This document shows, piece by piece, positions 1-8,404 of a stretch of 32,125 nucleotides of DNA; positions within the stretch are counted from its first letter, which is position 1, and the number at the start of each line of letters is the position of its first letter. The DNA is from an uncultured Cyclobacteriaceae bacterium (GTDB taxonomy: Bacteria; Bacteroidota; Bacteroidia; Cytophagales; Cyclobacteriaceae). The notes beneath the pieces are model-generated. The model worked only from the letters and a program-made list of their open reading frames with translations, was not told where the DNA came from and did not search any database. Both the position numbers and the translations under genes were made by a program. The stretch is taken from contig CALGOB010000229.1 of the NCBI GenBank assembly GCA_937958005.1, positions 1 through 32,125 of the forward strand. Direction: 5' to 3'.

Positions 1-12
1 TATCAAAATGCT

Positions 13-43
13 AAACCACCATACGAAAGTAGGGTGGTTTTTT
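13..43 (+). terminator. Intrinsic terminator of a gene left of the window
   Basis: An 8-bp perfect stem (AAACCACC at 13-20, GGTGGTTT at 33-40) closes a 12-nt loop and runs into a T tract. It probably ends a plus-strand gene that lies mostly outside the window. No coding sequence of that gene is visible here. Confidence 0.7.
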
Positions 44-314
44 GTTGTTAGTATCATTCTGTTTGTTGAAATGGCTGAAATACCTTAATAGAATATTGAC
101 TAATCTTTCATAATTAGAAATTGCTAAAAAAAAATGGGCGAAAGCTGCTTAATTCTTTTATGCCAATTTAGGTATAAAAGAACGTATTAGATTTAGTAGG
201 TAATTTTTATTGAAGAAGGTGGGGCCGCCTAGGAAAAATATGAACCTCTAGCAGTGCTAGAAGAAGGTTTTTTAATGAACTGCAATGAAAATTAACAGGA
301 AGATAAACGGTGTT

Positions 315-332
315 TATACCTAAATAGGTATA
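315..332. repeat. Hairpin TATACCT / AGGTATA
   Basis: Perfect 7-bp arms TATACCT (315-321) and AGGTATA (326-332) surround a 4-nt AAAT loop. The AGGTATA arm also occurs at 171-177, so 171-177 and 315-321 form a second, alternative inverted pair about 140 bases apart. It could be an operator or an old element end. There is no T run for a terminator. Confidence 0.45.
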
Positions 333-602
333 AGACCTATCTTAGAGCGATTGACTGGGACGTCAAGGCAAGGCGGCTTGGTCGTTTCAATCTTTCTGGT
401 GATTTTGCCTCTTTTTTACTGCCGCAACAGCAGATCGCTGAAAAAAAGGAAGAGTCGTCTAGCTTGAAGATAAAAGCAAATAGAACAGCTTCAAAGAGTA
501 TTTTTGCACTTAACTAGGCTAAGAACCTGATTTCGATTAATGATTTCTTCCATTTTTCATTTCTTAACTCACGTATTCGGATCATTTACAAGCATTTGTC
601 TT

Positions 603-771
603 GGAGCCCGTCTTCAAGCCAGACGGGCTCCTACTGCAAGCGCTGCCCCAGCATCCACTGCGGCAGCGTGGCTGACCAAGCAAATCTTTCAAAACTGTTC
701 CGGGTAGACGGAGACGGAGACCTTCTATGCGTACTTTTTAAAATCGAGCTCAGGCTAAGAGCTTATCCTGA
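603..771. other. GC-rich block of consecutive strong hairpins
   Basis: Three hairpins follow one another. The first is GGAGCCCGTCT (603-613) with AGACGGGCTCC (621-631), an 11-bp perfect stem and 7-nt loop. The second is CGCTGCC (641-647) with GGCAGCG (662-668), a 7-bp perfect stem. The third is TCAGG (750-754) with CCTGA (767-771), extended by TAA/TTA. The block is far richer in GC than its surroundings. None of the hairpins is followed by a T run, so they are not simple terminators. A 64-codon frame crosses the block, but its composition resembles no protein I recognise. It may be a structured RNA or part of a decayed mobile element. Confidence 0.4.
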
Positions 772-785
772 ACTTAGGTTCATAA

Positions 786-952
786 TTTAAGATCCAAGGG
801 AATATCCTTACAGTTTGGGGTGAAATTCTTGAAGAGGTATTGAAACAGCATGGCTTAGCATAAGAGGAAAGGTGGTTAGATAAAGTAAATAAATTGATGA
901 AAATAAGAGAAATATTGCTCAGTGGGGATAATGAAGGAAATTTAATTACTTG
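786..952 (+). pseudogene. Possible decayed 3' end of an unknown gene
   Basis: One frame reads as plausible soluble, helix-rich protein (ILTVWGEILEEVLKQHGLA, one in-frame TAA, EERWLDKVNKLMKIREILL and onward) and ends at a TGA near 952. It has no start codon, and a stop precedes it at 783-785. It may be the tail of a gene lost by decay, or chance. I do not recognise the family. Confidence 0.22.
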
Positions 953-979
953 ATAGATCAGGAATTTCAAATATATTTG
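950..979 (+). promoter_or_regulatory. Predicted Bacteroidota promoter for the SSS symporter
   Basis: TTG at 950-952 and TATATTTG at 972-979 match the Bacteroidota pattern TTG, 19 bases, TAnnTTTG exactly. Transcription would start near 986, giving a leader of about 65 nt to the ATG at 1051. This spacing is one reason to prefer that start over the ATG at 994, which would be almost leaderless. Confidence 0.5.
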
Positions 980-1050
980 ATACTTCAAAGACTATGACCA
1001 GGCTCACTGAAGACACTATTGAGCCTATTCTATCGTGCAACCCAATACCT

Positions 1051-2832
1051 ATGACACTAGCGCCATTAGACATTCTGATCATTGTTACTTTTTTTGCCTT
1101 ATCTATTGCGATCGGTATTTGGGTAAGTAAAAAGGGGAATAAAAATTCAAAAGATTATTTTCTGGCAGGGGGTAATATGCCCTGGTGGTTGCTTGGGATA
1201 TCAATGGTGGCGACAACATTTTCTACAGATACTCCAAACCTGGTAACTGATATTGTCAGGCAAAATGGCGTTTCAGGAAACTGGGGATGGTGGGCCTTTT
1301 TGCTCACGGGCATGTTGACTGTTTTTGTATATGCTCGGTTATGGAAAAAATCTGGTGTAATGACAGATGTTGAATTTTACGAAATTCGTTATTCTGGACC
1401 TGAAGCTAGGTTTCTTCGGGGTTTTAGGGCATTGTATCTTGGAGTTGTTTTCAATGTGTTGATCATGGCTTCTGTTTCATTGGCAGCTATAAAAATTGGT
1501 GGAGTGCTGTTGGATATTTCACCAATTCAGACAGTGGTAATTGCGGGAATTGTAACAGTAATTTATAGCTCTATAGGAGGCCTCAAAGGGGTTATTTTTA
1601 CTGACTTTGTTCAGTTTTTTTTATCAATGGGTGGAGCTATTGCTGCTGCTTATATTTCTTTGAATCACCCTAAAGTTGGTGGACTATCTAATTTGATCAC
1701 TCATGAAAATGTAGTCGATAAACTATCTTTCTTTCCTGATTTTAATGACCCAAGTATTTACCTAGGAATATTCCTAATTCCAATACTAGTACAATGGTGG
1801 AATGTTTGGTACCCAGGTGCGGAACCAGGAGGTGGTGGATATGTCGCACAAAGAATGTTATCGGCTAAAAATGAAGAACATGCCATTAAATCTGTTTTCT
1901 TCTTTAATATCGCCCATTATGCATTAAGGCCTTGGCCTTGGATTATTGTTGCATTTTGTTCTTTAATAGTCTTTCCTGATTTAGAAAGTCTTAAAATTGC
2001 CTTTCCAAATGTTCAAGATAAAATAGGCCATGATTTAGCATACCCTGCAATGCTTACTTTTTTACCAGTAGGAATTATGGGACTCGTAATCACTTCATTG
2101 ATTGCTGCTTATATGTCCACTATTTCAACACACCTAAATTGGGGGGCATCTTATATTGTACAAGATTTTTATAAAAGATTTATTAAACCAGAAGCTACCG
2201 ATAACGAGAGTGTTTGGGTAGGTAGATTATCTACTGTAGTTTTAATGCTACTAGCTATGGTTTTTGCTTTACTATTAGAAAGTGCATTGGATAGTTTTCA
2301 GATTTTATTGCAAATAGGAGCTGGAACAGGCCTGATTTTTATCCTGAGATGGTTCTGGTGGAGAGTGAATGCGATGTCAGAGATTGTGGCAATGTTAGTC
2401 AGTTTTATAATTGCCGTATATTTTAATTTAATACATGAAAACATTGGATTCGAAGAGATGCAAAATTATGAGATACTATTGATCAGTATATCAGTAACAA
2501 CAATAGCTTGGCTATTAACCGCATTCCTAACTAAACCAACTGATAGGAAAACTTTGGAGGCGTTTGTAAATAGAATAAACCCAGGTGGGTTAGGCTGGCG
2601 AAGAGTAGTAGATCAGATGATTGATAAACCTTCTGATAAACCTAGTAACATTCCCTTTGCCATCATTGCAATGCTAGCAAGTGCACTGATGGTTTATAGT
2701 TTGATGATATCAACAGGGTTCTTTATATATGGAAATTTCATTCAAGGATCTCTATTATTAGGGCTTGCAATTGTATGTGGTTTTATTGTAAAAAATGTCT
2801 GGAAAAAAATATTAATAAAAGAAGAGTCTTGA
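1051..2832 (+). CDS. SSS-family sodium:solute symporter
   Basis: A polytopic inner-membrane carrier of the sodium:solute symporter family (LeuT fold), expected to couple sodium entry to solute uptake. The N-terminal helix is followed by the family segment KDYFLAGGNMPWWLLGISM, then STDTPN. IGGLKGVIFTDFVQFF corresponds to the conserved GG-hinge/TD.iQ region, and a SLIAAYMSTISTHLNWGAS segment lies near the second sodium site, where family members carry small and hydroxyl residues. I chose ATG 1051 because the first helix starts a few residues later; ATG 994 would add 19 polar residues. The substrate cannot be read from sequence. It differs clearly from the SGLT-like symporter at 17265: different substrate-region residues and a longer C-terminus. 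A DUF6090-like gene follows. Confidence 0.85.
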   Translation: MTLAPLDILIIVTFFALSIAIGIWVSKKGNKNSKDYFLAGGNMPWWLLGISMVATTFSTDTPNLVTDIVRQNGVSGNWGWWAFLLTGMLTVFVYARLWKKSGVMTDVEFYEIRYSGPEARFLRGFRALYLGVVFNVLIMASVSLAAIKIGGVLLDISPIQTVVIAGIVTVIYSSIGGLKGVIFTDFVQFFLSMGGAIAAAYISLNHPKVGGLSNLITHENVVDKLSFFPDFNDPSIYLGIFLIPILVQWWNVWYPGAEPGGGGYVAQRMLSAKNEEHAIKSVFFFNIAHYALRPWPWIIVAFCSLIVFPDLESLKIAFPNVQDKIGHDLAYPAMLTFLPVGIMGLVITSLIAAYMSTISTHLNWGASYIVQDFYKRFIKPEATDNESVWVGRLSTVVLMLLAMVFALLLESALDSFQILLQIGAGTGLIFILRWFWWRVNAMSEIVAMLVSFIIAVYFNLIHENIGFEEMQNYEILLISISVTTIAWLLTAFLTKPTDRKTLEAFVNRINPGGLGWRRVVDQMIDKPSDKPSNIPFAIIAMLASALMVYSLMISTGFFIYGNFIQGSLLLGLAIVCGFIVKNVWKKILIKEES

Positions 2833-2898
2833 GTTACTCCAAACCGTTAGCAAGATGCATTCATTTGAATGTCAACAACTAGAAGAACACAGCAAAAA

Positions 2899-3441
2899 AT
2901 GAAAAATAATTTCAAAACATTTATTAAAGATATTATTCCTGTTTTATTAGGTGTACTAATCGCCTTATGGATAGACAATTGGAATGAAGAAAGAAAAGAT
3001 AAAAAATATATTGATCATTTCTATTTATCTTTAGTAAAGGAACTTAGAGATACGAATAAAGAAATAATTGAAAAAATACCATATCAAAAAGCATTAATAG
3101 ACACTCTTCAATCTTATTCGAATAATGAAACATTATCCTTACTCATGGTGATTGAAAAAGCGGGGGGAGTCAAAGGTCCCCGTATTAAACTTAATTACTG
3201 GAATGCATTATCGAACTCAAAAATAGAGTTAATCGAATATGAAAAATTATCTGTTTTAGCAGAGATAGAAGAAGGTAATGAACTCCTAAAGTATAAACAG
3301 AATAAACTCTTGGACTTTATCTATTCCAACTTAACTGAAACAAGTAAGAAAGAAAAAATTATACTAAAAATAATGATGGAAGAATTAATCACTACACAGA
3401 TAAGTATCCAAAAGGATATCCAAAAAATACTGAATGAATAA
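2899..3441 (+). CDS. DUF6090-like single-pass membrane protein
   Basis: A protein of about 180 residues that begins with a short basic segment, then one hydrophobic helix (IIPVLLGVLIALWIDNWNEE), followed by a mostly helical, charged remainder. The helix plus the DNWNEERKDKK junction is the hallmark of the DUF6090 family, common in marine Bacteroidota and of unknown function. I prefer ATG 2899 (MKNNFKTF), where family members usually start; an in-frame ATG at 2869 would add ten residues. It lies about 65 bases after the symporter and may be transcribed with it. The remainder is probably periplasmic or cytoplasmic coiled coil; the topology is not decided by the sequence. Confidence 0.65.
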   Translation: MKNNFKTFIKDIIPVLLGVLIALWIDNWNEERKDKKYIDHFYLSLVKELRDTNKEIIEKIPYQKALIDTLQSYSNNETLSLLMVIEKAGGVKGPRIKLNYWNALSNSKIELIEYEKLSVLAEIEEGNELLKYKQNKLLDFIYSNLTETSKKEKIILKIMMEELITTQISIQKDIQKILNE

Positions 3442-3536
3442 ATTTCACTTATAAATCTAAATTGGTCCTAAACCACGCAACCACTCATAGCCAAGCCAGA
3501 TAGGTCTCCATTCATAAGATTACGCCTACAATAAAA

Positions 3537-3560
3537 AAAAGACTGCAGAAGCAGCCTTTT
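3537..3560 (-). terminator. Intrinsic terminator of the nfeD-floA transcript
   Basis: On the minus strand, AAAAGGCTGC and GCAGTCTTTT form a 10-bp stem with one G-U pair and a 4-nt TTCT loop, ending in a U run. It lies about 50 bases past the floA stop. On the plus strand the G-U pair becomes an A-C mismatch, so it fits minus-strand termination better. Confidence 0.7.
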
Positions 3561-3612
3561 AAAATATTTAAAGAATCTTTTGTCTAGAATCTACTATCTA
3601 GCATCTTTCAAA

Positions 3613-4617
3613 TTACCCTTTAGAAGAATCTTTCCCTGCAATAGAATCCCTCATATCAGTATCCGCTTGAATATTCTGGAATTTATAATAGTCCATTACA
3701 CCCAAGTTTCCTTTGTTGAAAGCATCTGCAATTGCTTTTGGAATCTCAGCTTCAGCTAAAATTACTTTGGCTCTTGCTTCTTGTGCTTTGGCGACCATTT
3801 CTTGTTCTTCCGCTACAGCCATCGCTCTTCTCTCTTCAGCCTTAGCTTCGGCAACCTTTAAGTCAGCAGAGGCTTGATCAGTTTGCAATTTCGCTCCTAT
3901 GTTAGCTCCTACATCTACGTCTGCAATGTCAATGGATAAAATTTCAAATGCTGTTCCAGCATCTAGACCTCTTTGTAAAACGAGTTTTGAAATCTTGTCT
4001 GGATTTTCAAGCACTTCTTTGTGAGAAGCAGCGGAACCAATAGAAGTAACAATACCTTCCCCTACTCTTGCCAAAATAGTATCTTCTCCCGCACCACCAA
4101 CTAACTGTTGGATATTGGCACGAACAGTAACTAAAGCTTTTGCGACAAGTTGAATACCATCCGCAGCTACAGCTGCTACTGAAGGGGTATTAATTACCTT
4201 CGGATTTACAGAAATTTGTACCGCTTCAAATACATCTCTACCTGCTAAATCAATAGCAGTAGCCTGCTTAAAGGTCAAATCAATATTGGCTTTGTCAGCT
4301 GAGATCAATGCCCTAATTACCTGTGGAACATTCCCGCCAGCTAAATAATGTGTTTCAAGGTCACTTGTTTTTAAGGATCTTCTAGCTTCTCCTTCGTCTT
4401 CTGCGATTTTTAAGCCTGCTTTTGTGGCAGTAATCAGAGAATTAACAATTACAGAAGGTGGAACCTTTCTGATTCTCATAGCGACTAATTCTATGAGACT
4501 TACTCTTACTTTTGAAAATATAGCAGTAATCCAGAGATTGACTGGAACAAAATATAGGAAGACGAAAAATAGGATAATCGACCCTATAATAGCTACTATT
4601 AAGAAAATACCATCCAT
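3613..4617 (-). CDS. floA: Flotillin-like protein FloA
   Basis: A membrane-anchored SPFH-type scaffold of functional membrane microdomains (the former UPF0365/YqfA family). The 334 residues match the family length. An N-terminal membrane segment (about residues 3-30) precedes the flotillin core. Typical blocks include [38 protein letters not shown] and [20 protein letters not shown]. An Ala/Glu-rich helical region with [16 protein letters not shown]-type repeats follows, where flotillins oligomerise. The nfeD gene lies 32 bases upstream on the same strand. That is the classic partnership, since NfeD proteins accompany SPFH proteins in many bacteria. The role in membrane organisation is family knowledge, not shown here. 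Confidence 0.95.
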   Translation of the reverse strand: MDGIFLIVAIIGSIILFFVFLYFVPVNLWITAIFSKVRVSLIELVAMRIRKVPPSVIVNSLITATKAGLKIAEDEGEARRSLKTSDLETHYLAGGNVPQVIRALISADKANIDLTFKQATAIDLAGRDVFEAVQISVNPKVINTPSVAAVAADGIQLVAKALVTVRANIQQLVGGAGEDTILARVGEGIVTSIGSAASHKEVLENPDKISKLVLQRGLDAGTAFEILSIDIADVDVGANIGAKLQTDQASADLKVAEAKAEERRAMAVAEEQEMVAKAQEARAKVILAEAEIPKAIADAFNKGNLGVMDYYKFQNIQADTDMRDSIAGKDSSKG

Positions 4618-4649
4618 TTTAATTGTATAGTTATATTAGTGATTTTAAT

Positions 4650-5117
4650 TTATTCTCTACTTTCTACAATGATCGTATTATTTTCCAATTTTACGATACT
4701 AACTTTCTGGTTATTATATAAAAATTGACCAAAAGTCTTTACTTCATATTCAACATCATCAAACAAAGCTTTACCTATTGGCTTTAAAGAACTAGTTGTA
4801 ATTCCTTCTTGGCCTAGACTCAACCCATCAAGCCGACTTTCATTTACTTTTCCTGTATGTTCTTCTTTAAGCGCTAATCCACCCCACACCCCTGATTTAA
4901 AACTAATAAATATAGCTAGCATTGAGATAATAAAAGCAACTGTTAAAACTAGATACCCTGTAGAATCACCAAAGTAATCAAAGGCTACATATACTCCGCC
5001 AATCTCAAATAAAAAACCAAGAATGCCAACTATAGTAGTTCCTGGGACAAAAAGGATCTCAATGATAATTAGAATCAACCCAAAGATGATTAAACCAGAA
5101 ACAACTAACCACTCCAT
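4650..5117 (-). CDS. NfeD-family membrane protein, FloA partner
   Basis: A short NfeD-type protein (155 residues) without the N-terminal ClpP-like protease domain of long NfeD proteins. Three hydrophobic segments (about residues 3-25, 27-50 and 55-75) contain the typical IEILFVPGTTIVGILGFL motif. A C-terminal soluble beta-barrel (OB-like) domain follows, from about residue 95, starting LGQEGITTSSLKPIGKALFD. That last motif (G..G.a.t.LrP.G.a...) is the NfeD C-terminal signature. It precedes floA and is probably cotranscribed with it. The partner role in FloA microdomains is inferred from the conserved pairing. Confidence 0.88.
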   Translation of the reverse strand: MEWLVVSGLIIFGLILIIIEILFVPGTTIVGILGFLFEIGGVYVAFDYFGDSTGYLVLTVAFIISMLAIFISFKSGVWGGLALKEEHTGKVNESRLDGLSLGQEGITTSSLKPIGKALFDDVEYEVKTFGQFLYNNQKVSIVKLENNTIIVESRE

Positions 5118-5149
5118 TATTTTATCGCTTATAATTTAAATATGAAATT

Positions 5150-5166
5150 CATAGATTAAATCTATG
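5150..5166. promoter_or_regulatory. 17-bp palindrome upstream of nfeD
   Basis: CATAGATT-A-AATCTATG is a perfect palindrome with a single central base, 33 bases upstream of the nfeD start. The shape suits a dimeric repressor operator. No regulator gene is adjacent and no second copy was noticed in the window. Confidence 0.35.
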
Positions 5167-5266
5167 CTAAAAAGTTGATATTTAGTTACTTTAATTTAAG
5201 AACTTGATAGTTGGGAAGAATTACCCCAATTGGATTCCTAAAGATGACTGTAATATTATAAAAGAA

Positions 5267-5316
5267 GCTGATTTGCAAATCAGCACCATTTACGTTATTC
5301 AATTGTAAATGGTGCT
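5267..5316 (-). terminator. Two overlapping hairpins downstream of proS
   Basis: Reading the minus strand after proS, a 12-bp perfect stem (AGCACCATTTAC at 5305-5316 by complement, partner 5282-5293) comes first. A perfect 18-bp palindrome, GCTGATTTGCAAATCAGC (5267-5284), comes next and then a U-rich tract (TTCTTTTATAA). The two structures share three bases (5282-5284), so both cannot form completely at once. This is most likely the proS terminator, possibly doubled. Confidence 0.65.
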
Positions 5317-5342
5317 ATTTAGTAGTTTTTATTATTTTTAAC

Positions 5343-6818
5343 TTAGTAAGCTTTTGCAAAAATTACTCTTTTGCTTGAGGGTTTGCCTGTATAAATACAT
5401 TTTCCCTCTTCATTTTCACCATCTATTGGAATACAACGGATAGTAGCTTTAGTCTCTGTTTTGATTTTTTCTTCTGTTTCTCCAGACCCATCCCAATGCG
5501 CATAGACAAAGCCACCTTTTTCTATTTGTTTTTTGAATTCTTCATAATCATCGATTTTAGTAGAATTGTCCATTCTGAAATTCAATGACTTCTGATAAAT
5601 ACTATCTTGCATTTCATCTAATAAACTTGGAATAATAGAAGAGATTTCTTCAAATGAAATAGTTTGTTTTTCTTTTGTGTCCCTTCTTGCCATTTCTATG
5701 GTTCCGTTTTCAAGATCTTTTGGCCCTATTGCCAACCTTATTGGAACACCTTTCATTTCATATTGGGCAAATTTCCATCCTGGTTTATGGGTGGTGCGGT
5801 TATCATATTTTACACTTATTCCTTGCTCTTTTAGCAGGGGAATAAACTCACTCACCTTTTCATTGATGATATCCAGTTGTTCTTCGCCTTTGAAGATAGG
5901 AACAATCACCACTTGAATAGGTGCCAGTTTTGGAGGGAGAATTAAGCCATCATCATCCGAATGAGCCATGATAAGTGCACCCATTAATCGAGTAGAAACA
6001 CCCCATGATGTACCCCAAACATGATCTAGCTTTCCTTCACTATTTGAAAACTTAACATCAAAAGCCTTAGCGAAATTCTGACCTAAAAAGTGAGAGGTCC
6101 CAGCTTGTAGAGCTTTGCCATCCTGCATCATTGCTTCTATGCAAAAAGTCTCTTCCGCTCCAGCAAACCTTTCGTTTTCCGTTTTGATTCCCTGTACAAC
6201 AGAGACCCCCATATACTCTTCTGCAAACTGTGCATAAATATCAAGCATCTGTGTGGTTTCGTCCATTGCCTCTTGTCTAGTGGCATGTGCAGTGTGACCT
6301 TCTTGCCACAAAAATTCAGCGGTTCGTAGAAAGATCCGTGTCCTCATTTCCCATCTAACAACATTGGCCCACTGATTGACTAATATTGGTAGATCGCGGT
6401 AGGATTGAATCCAATTTTTATAAGTATTCCAGATTACAGCTTCACTAGTGGGTCTTACCACCAGCTCTTCTTCCAATTTAGCTTCAGGATCTACAATCAA
6501 CTTGCCTTTCGTTTCAGGATCATTCTTAAGCCTGTAATGTGTAACTACTGCACACTCTTTGGCAAACCCTTCTGCATTTTTCTCTTCGGCCTCAAATAAG
6601 TTTTTGGGAACAAACAAAGGGAAATAAGCATTTTCATGACCCGTCTCTTTAAACATTTGGTCTAATTGTTGTTGCATCTTTTCCCAGATAGCAAACCCAT
6701 ATGGTTTAATGACCATGCAACCTTTAACTGCCGAATTTTCGGCTAAGTCAGCCTTCTTGACCAACTCATTGTACCAACCAGAATAATCTTCTGATCTTTT
6801 TGGTAACCCTTTGCTCAT
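5343..6818 (-). CDS. proS: Prolyl-tRNA synthetase, eukaryote/archaeal-like type
   Basis: Charges tRNA-Pro with proline in the cytoplasm (class II aminoacyl-tRNA synthetase). The 491 residues fit the short type that lacks the bacterial editing insertion and carries an extra C-terminal domain ending in tyrosine (KRVIFAKAY). Class II motif 2 is visible around [20 protein letters not shown], with EGHTAHAT just after, and the preceding [16 protein letters not shown] block is typical. Motif 3 includes [17 protein letters not shown]. An anticodon-binding domain follows from about residue 300 ([13 protein letters not shown]). It stands alone, followed by strong hairpins and divergent from the Ser/Arg-rich gene at 6961. 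Confidence 0.97.
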   Translation of the reverse strand: MSKGLPKRSEDYSGWYNELVKKADLAENSAVKGCMVIKPYGFAIWEKMQQQLDQMFKETGHENAYFPLFVPKNLFEAEEKNAEGFAKECAVVTHYRLKNDPETKGKLIVDPEAKLEEELVVRPTSEAVIWNTYKNWIQSYRDLPILVNQWANVVRWEMRTRIFLRTAEFLWQEGHTAHATRQEAMDETTQMLDIYAQFAEEYMGVSVVQGIKTENERFAGAEETFCIEAMMQDGKALQAGTSHFLGQNFAKAFDVKFSNSEGKLDHVWGTSWGVSTRLMGALIMAHSDDDGLILPPKLAPIQVVIVPIFKGEEQLDIINEKVSEFIPLLKEQGISVKYDNRTTHKPGWKFAQYEMKGVPIRLAIGPKDLENGTIEMARRDTKEKQTISFEEISSIIPSLLDEMQDSIYQKSLNFRMDNSTKIDDYEEFKKQIEKGGFVYAHWDGSGETEEKIKTETKATIRCIPIDGENEEGKCIYTGKPSSKRVIFAKAY

Positions 6819-6881
6819 ATTTTTGTTAGTATTTTGTACTTTGGCACAAATATTGTATTCATTCTTGATGTAATTTGTTCA

Positions 6882-6889
6882 CAAATATA
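6882..6889 (-). promoter_or_regulatory. Possible -7 element of the proS promoter
   Basis: The minus-strand complement of CAAATATA reads TATATTTG, a perfect match to the Bacteroidota -7 element. It lies 64 bases upstream of the proS start. The -33 position about 19 bases further is only CTG rather than TTG, so the call is tentative. Confidence 0.35.
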
Positions 6890-6960
6890 AGTTTTTACAA
6901 AAAAAAACAGCTATTGAACTTATATACACGTATATTTATTAATTAAATAAAGAAGTAACT

Positions 6961-8328
6961 ATGAAAACTCTAAAAACACTGTTTGTATTAGGAATTGGTT
7001 TCTGGTTCTCGGTCTCTGCTTTCGCGCAAGAGTACGACGACCTTTACTTTAGCAGTAAAGATCGTAAAAAGTTGAAGAAAGAAGAAGAGAAAGTAAAAGA
7101 TACTCAGAACAATTCAACAGGAGAGAGTTATGAAAACTACGATAGCAAAGCTTATGACCCAGCCTATTCTGCAGGAGGACAAACGGCTCAGCAAAGAATT
7201 AATAAATATCAATCTGATGTTTTGGATACTTCACCAAACCCAGATGGAATTGTTGATTTTCAAAACAGATCTGCTTTTAACAATGATTACAATCAAAGAA
7301 ATGGATTGAGTCCTAATGGAAGTACGGTAATTAATAATAATTACTATGGAAATAGTGGGTTTTCAAATAATTATGGGAGAGGTTTTTACAATAGAGGTTT
7401 TAATAGATTCCCTTATAGAAGATTCAGACCCGGATTTAGTGTGAATATTGGCTTTGGTAACAGAGGTTTTAGAAATAGAGGATTTTATGATCCATTCTTT
7501 TACGGAGCTGACCCATTTTTCTACGATCCTTATTTTTATAATGGTGGAGGTTTTGTAAATGCAGGTTTCGGAGGAAGTTTCTATGATCCATTCTATTGCC
7601 CACCATACTATGGTGGTTTTTATGGAAACTCTTTTGGTAGGTTTAACAGATTCAACAGAAACGTAATCATAATCAATGATAATGGCTTCAGGTCAAATGG
7701 TAGAAGAGTTGTAAGAGGAGCCAGAGGGGGAAGGTCAGTGAGTAGCACATCTAGGAATGGAACTGGTCGAGTAACCAATGCATCTATTGCAAACGTACCA
7801 GGTAGTGCTAACTCTTCTGGAAGATCTTCAAGAGCCTATAGTTCGCAAAGTGATTTTAGAAATTCAAGGGGACAGGCCTATGCTGTAAATAGAACCACCA
7901 CAAGAACAAGCACTGCTTCTAGTAGAACTACTTCTAGATCAGGAGTTAGAAGTAGTGGAAGCTCTTCTTCGAGTAGAAGTAGAACTTCTTCAAGTCCTTC
8001 AAGATATTCTAACGGAGGAACAAGATCAGGTTCTTATAGTAGAGGAAGCTCTTCTAGTAGATCAAATTCTAGATCATACGGAAGTGGCTCATCATCTACT
8101 AGGTCTCGATCTTCATCGGGAAGCTATAGTAGAAGCAGAAACTCAGGAAGCAACAGCTCTTCAAGTAGAAGTTACTCTGGTGGTAGATCATCATCTTCTA
8201 GAAGTAGCAGCGGAAGTGTAGGGAGATCTTCATCGAGTAGAAGCAGTAGTGGTAGGTCTTCTAGTAGCAGATCTTCTAGTGGTAGGTCTTCTTCTAGATC
8301 ATCAGGAAGAAGTAGTAGAGGTAACTAA
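6961..8328 (+). CDS. Secreted Ser/Arg-rich low-complexity protein
   Basis: Function unknown. A Sec signal peptide (MKTLKTLFVLGIGFWFSVSAFAQ, cleavage after AFAQ likely) precedes an acidic/lysine-rich stretch (about residues 25-65). A domain rich in Gly, Phe, Tyr, Asn and Arg follows (about 110-245), with repeated DPFFY/DPYFY and RGF units. From about residue 245 to the end almost every residue is Ser, Arg, Gly or Thr (for example RSSSSRSSSGRSSS repeats). The tail would be strongly basic and disordered. It could bind acidic cell-surface polysaccharide, nucleic acid or matrix, but that is inference. A hairpin terminator follows, so it is probably a single-gene unit. Confidence 0.8.
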   Translation: MKTLKTLFVLGIGFWFSVSAFAQEYDDLYFSSKDRKKLKKEEEKVKDTQNNSTGESYENYDSKAYDPAYSAGGQTAQQRINKYQSDVLDTSPNPDGIVDFQNRSAFNNDYNQRNGLSPNGSTVINNNYYGNSGFSNNYGRGFYNRGFNRFPYRRFRPGFSVNIGFGNRGFRNRGFYDPFFYGADPFFYDPYFYNGGGFVNAGFGGSFYDPFYCPPYYGGFYGNSFGRFNRFNRNVIIINDNGFRSNGRRVVRGARGGRSVSSTSRNGTGRVTNASIANVPGSANSSGRSSRAYSSQSDFRNSRGQAYAVNRTTTRTSTASSRTTSRSGVRSSGSSSSSRSRTSSSPSRYSNGGTRSGSYSRGSSSSRSNSRSYGSGSSSTRSRSSSGSYSRSRNSGSNSSSSRSYSGGRSSSSRSSSGSVGRSSSSRSSSGRSSSSRSSSGRSSSRSSGRSSRGN

Positions 8329-8345
8329 TTCTTATAAAATATTCG

Positions 8346-8377
8346 GGCTAGGTGAGTTCTTTACCTAGCCTATTTCT
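8346..8377 (+). terminator. Intrinsic terminator after the Ser/Arg-rich gene
   Basis: GGCTAGGT (8346-8353) and ACCTAGCC (8363-8370) form a perfect 8-bp stem with a 9-nt loop, followed by TATTTCTT. It lies 17 bases past the stop codon and before the FadL-like gene. Confidence 0.65.
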
Positions 8378-8404
8378 TCGCAAACTTTATTTATTCTAAG
8401 ATTT

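Larger units (their letters stand above)
44..949. other. Gene-free region with hairpins and possible gene remnants
   Basis: About 900 bases with no convincing intact gene. Reading frames are short, interrupted and lack clear starts. Visible structure: AGGTATA at 171-177 repeated in a hairpin at 315-332; an odd palindrome at 247-261 (TCTAGCA, G, TGCTAGA) flanked by AACC and GGTT and followed by a T run, which may be a second terminator; a stop-free but ATG-less frame at about 292-515; the GC-rich hairpin block 603-771; and a broken frame at 786-952. It reads like decayed or accessory DNA between conserved genes. Confidence 0.5.

Noticed and set aside
596-790. 64-codon plus-strand frame across the GC-rich hairpin block, faintly like a Cys-rich transposase N-terminus
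   Set aside because: The two Cys pairs and spacing do not match a family I can name, the block is dominated by inverted repeats, and no continuation of a transposase follows. Treated as non-coding structure.
755-988. 77-codon minus-strand frame opposite the putative promoter
   Set aside because: No family resemblance, and it covers a consensus promoter of the opposite strand and the possible gene remnant.
994-1050. Upstream ATG of the first symporter
   Set aside because: It adds 19 polar residues before the first helix and lies only about 8 bases after the predicted transcription start; ATG 1051 fits relatives better, although 994 cannot be excluded.
7955-8221. 88-codon frame inside the Ser/Arg-rich gene
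   Set aside because: Frame-shifted shadow of the low-complexity TCT/AGT/AGA repeats.
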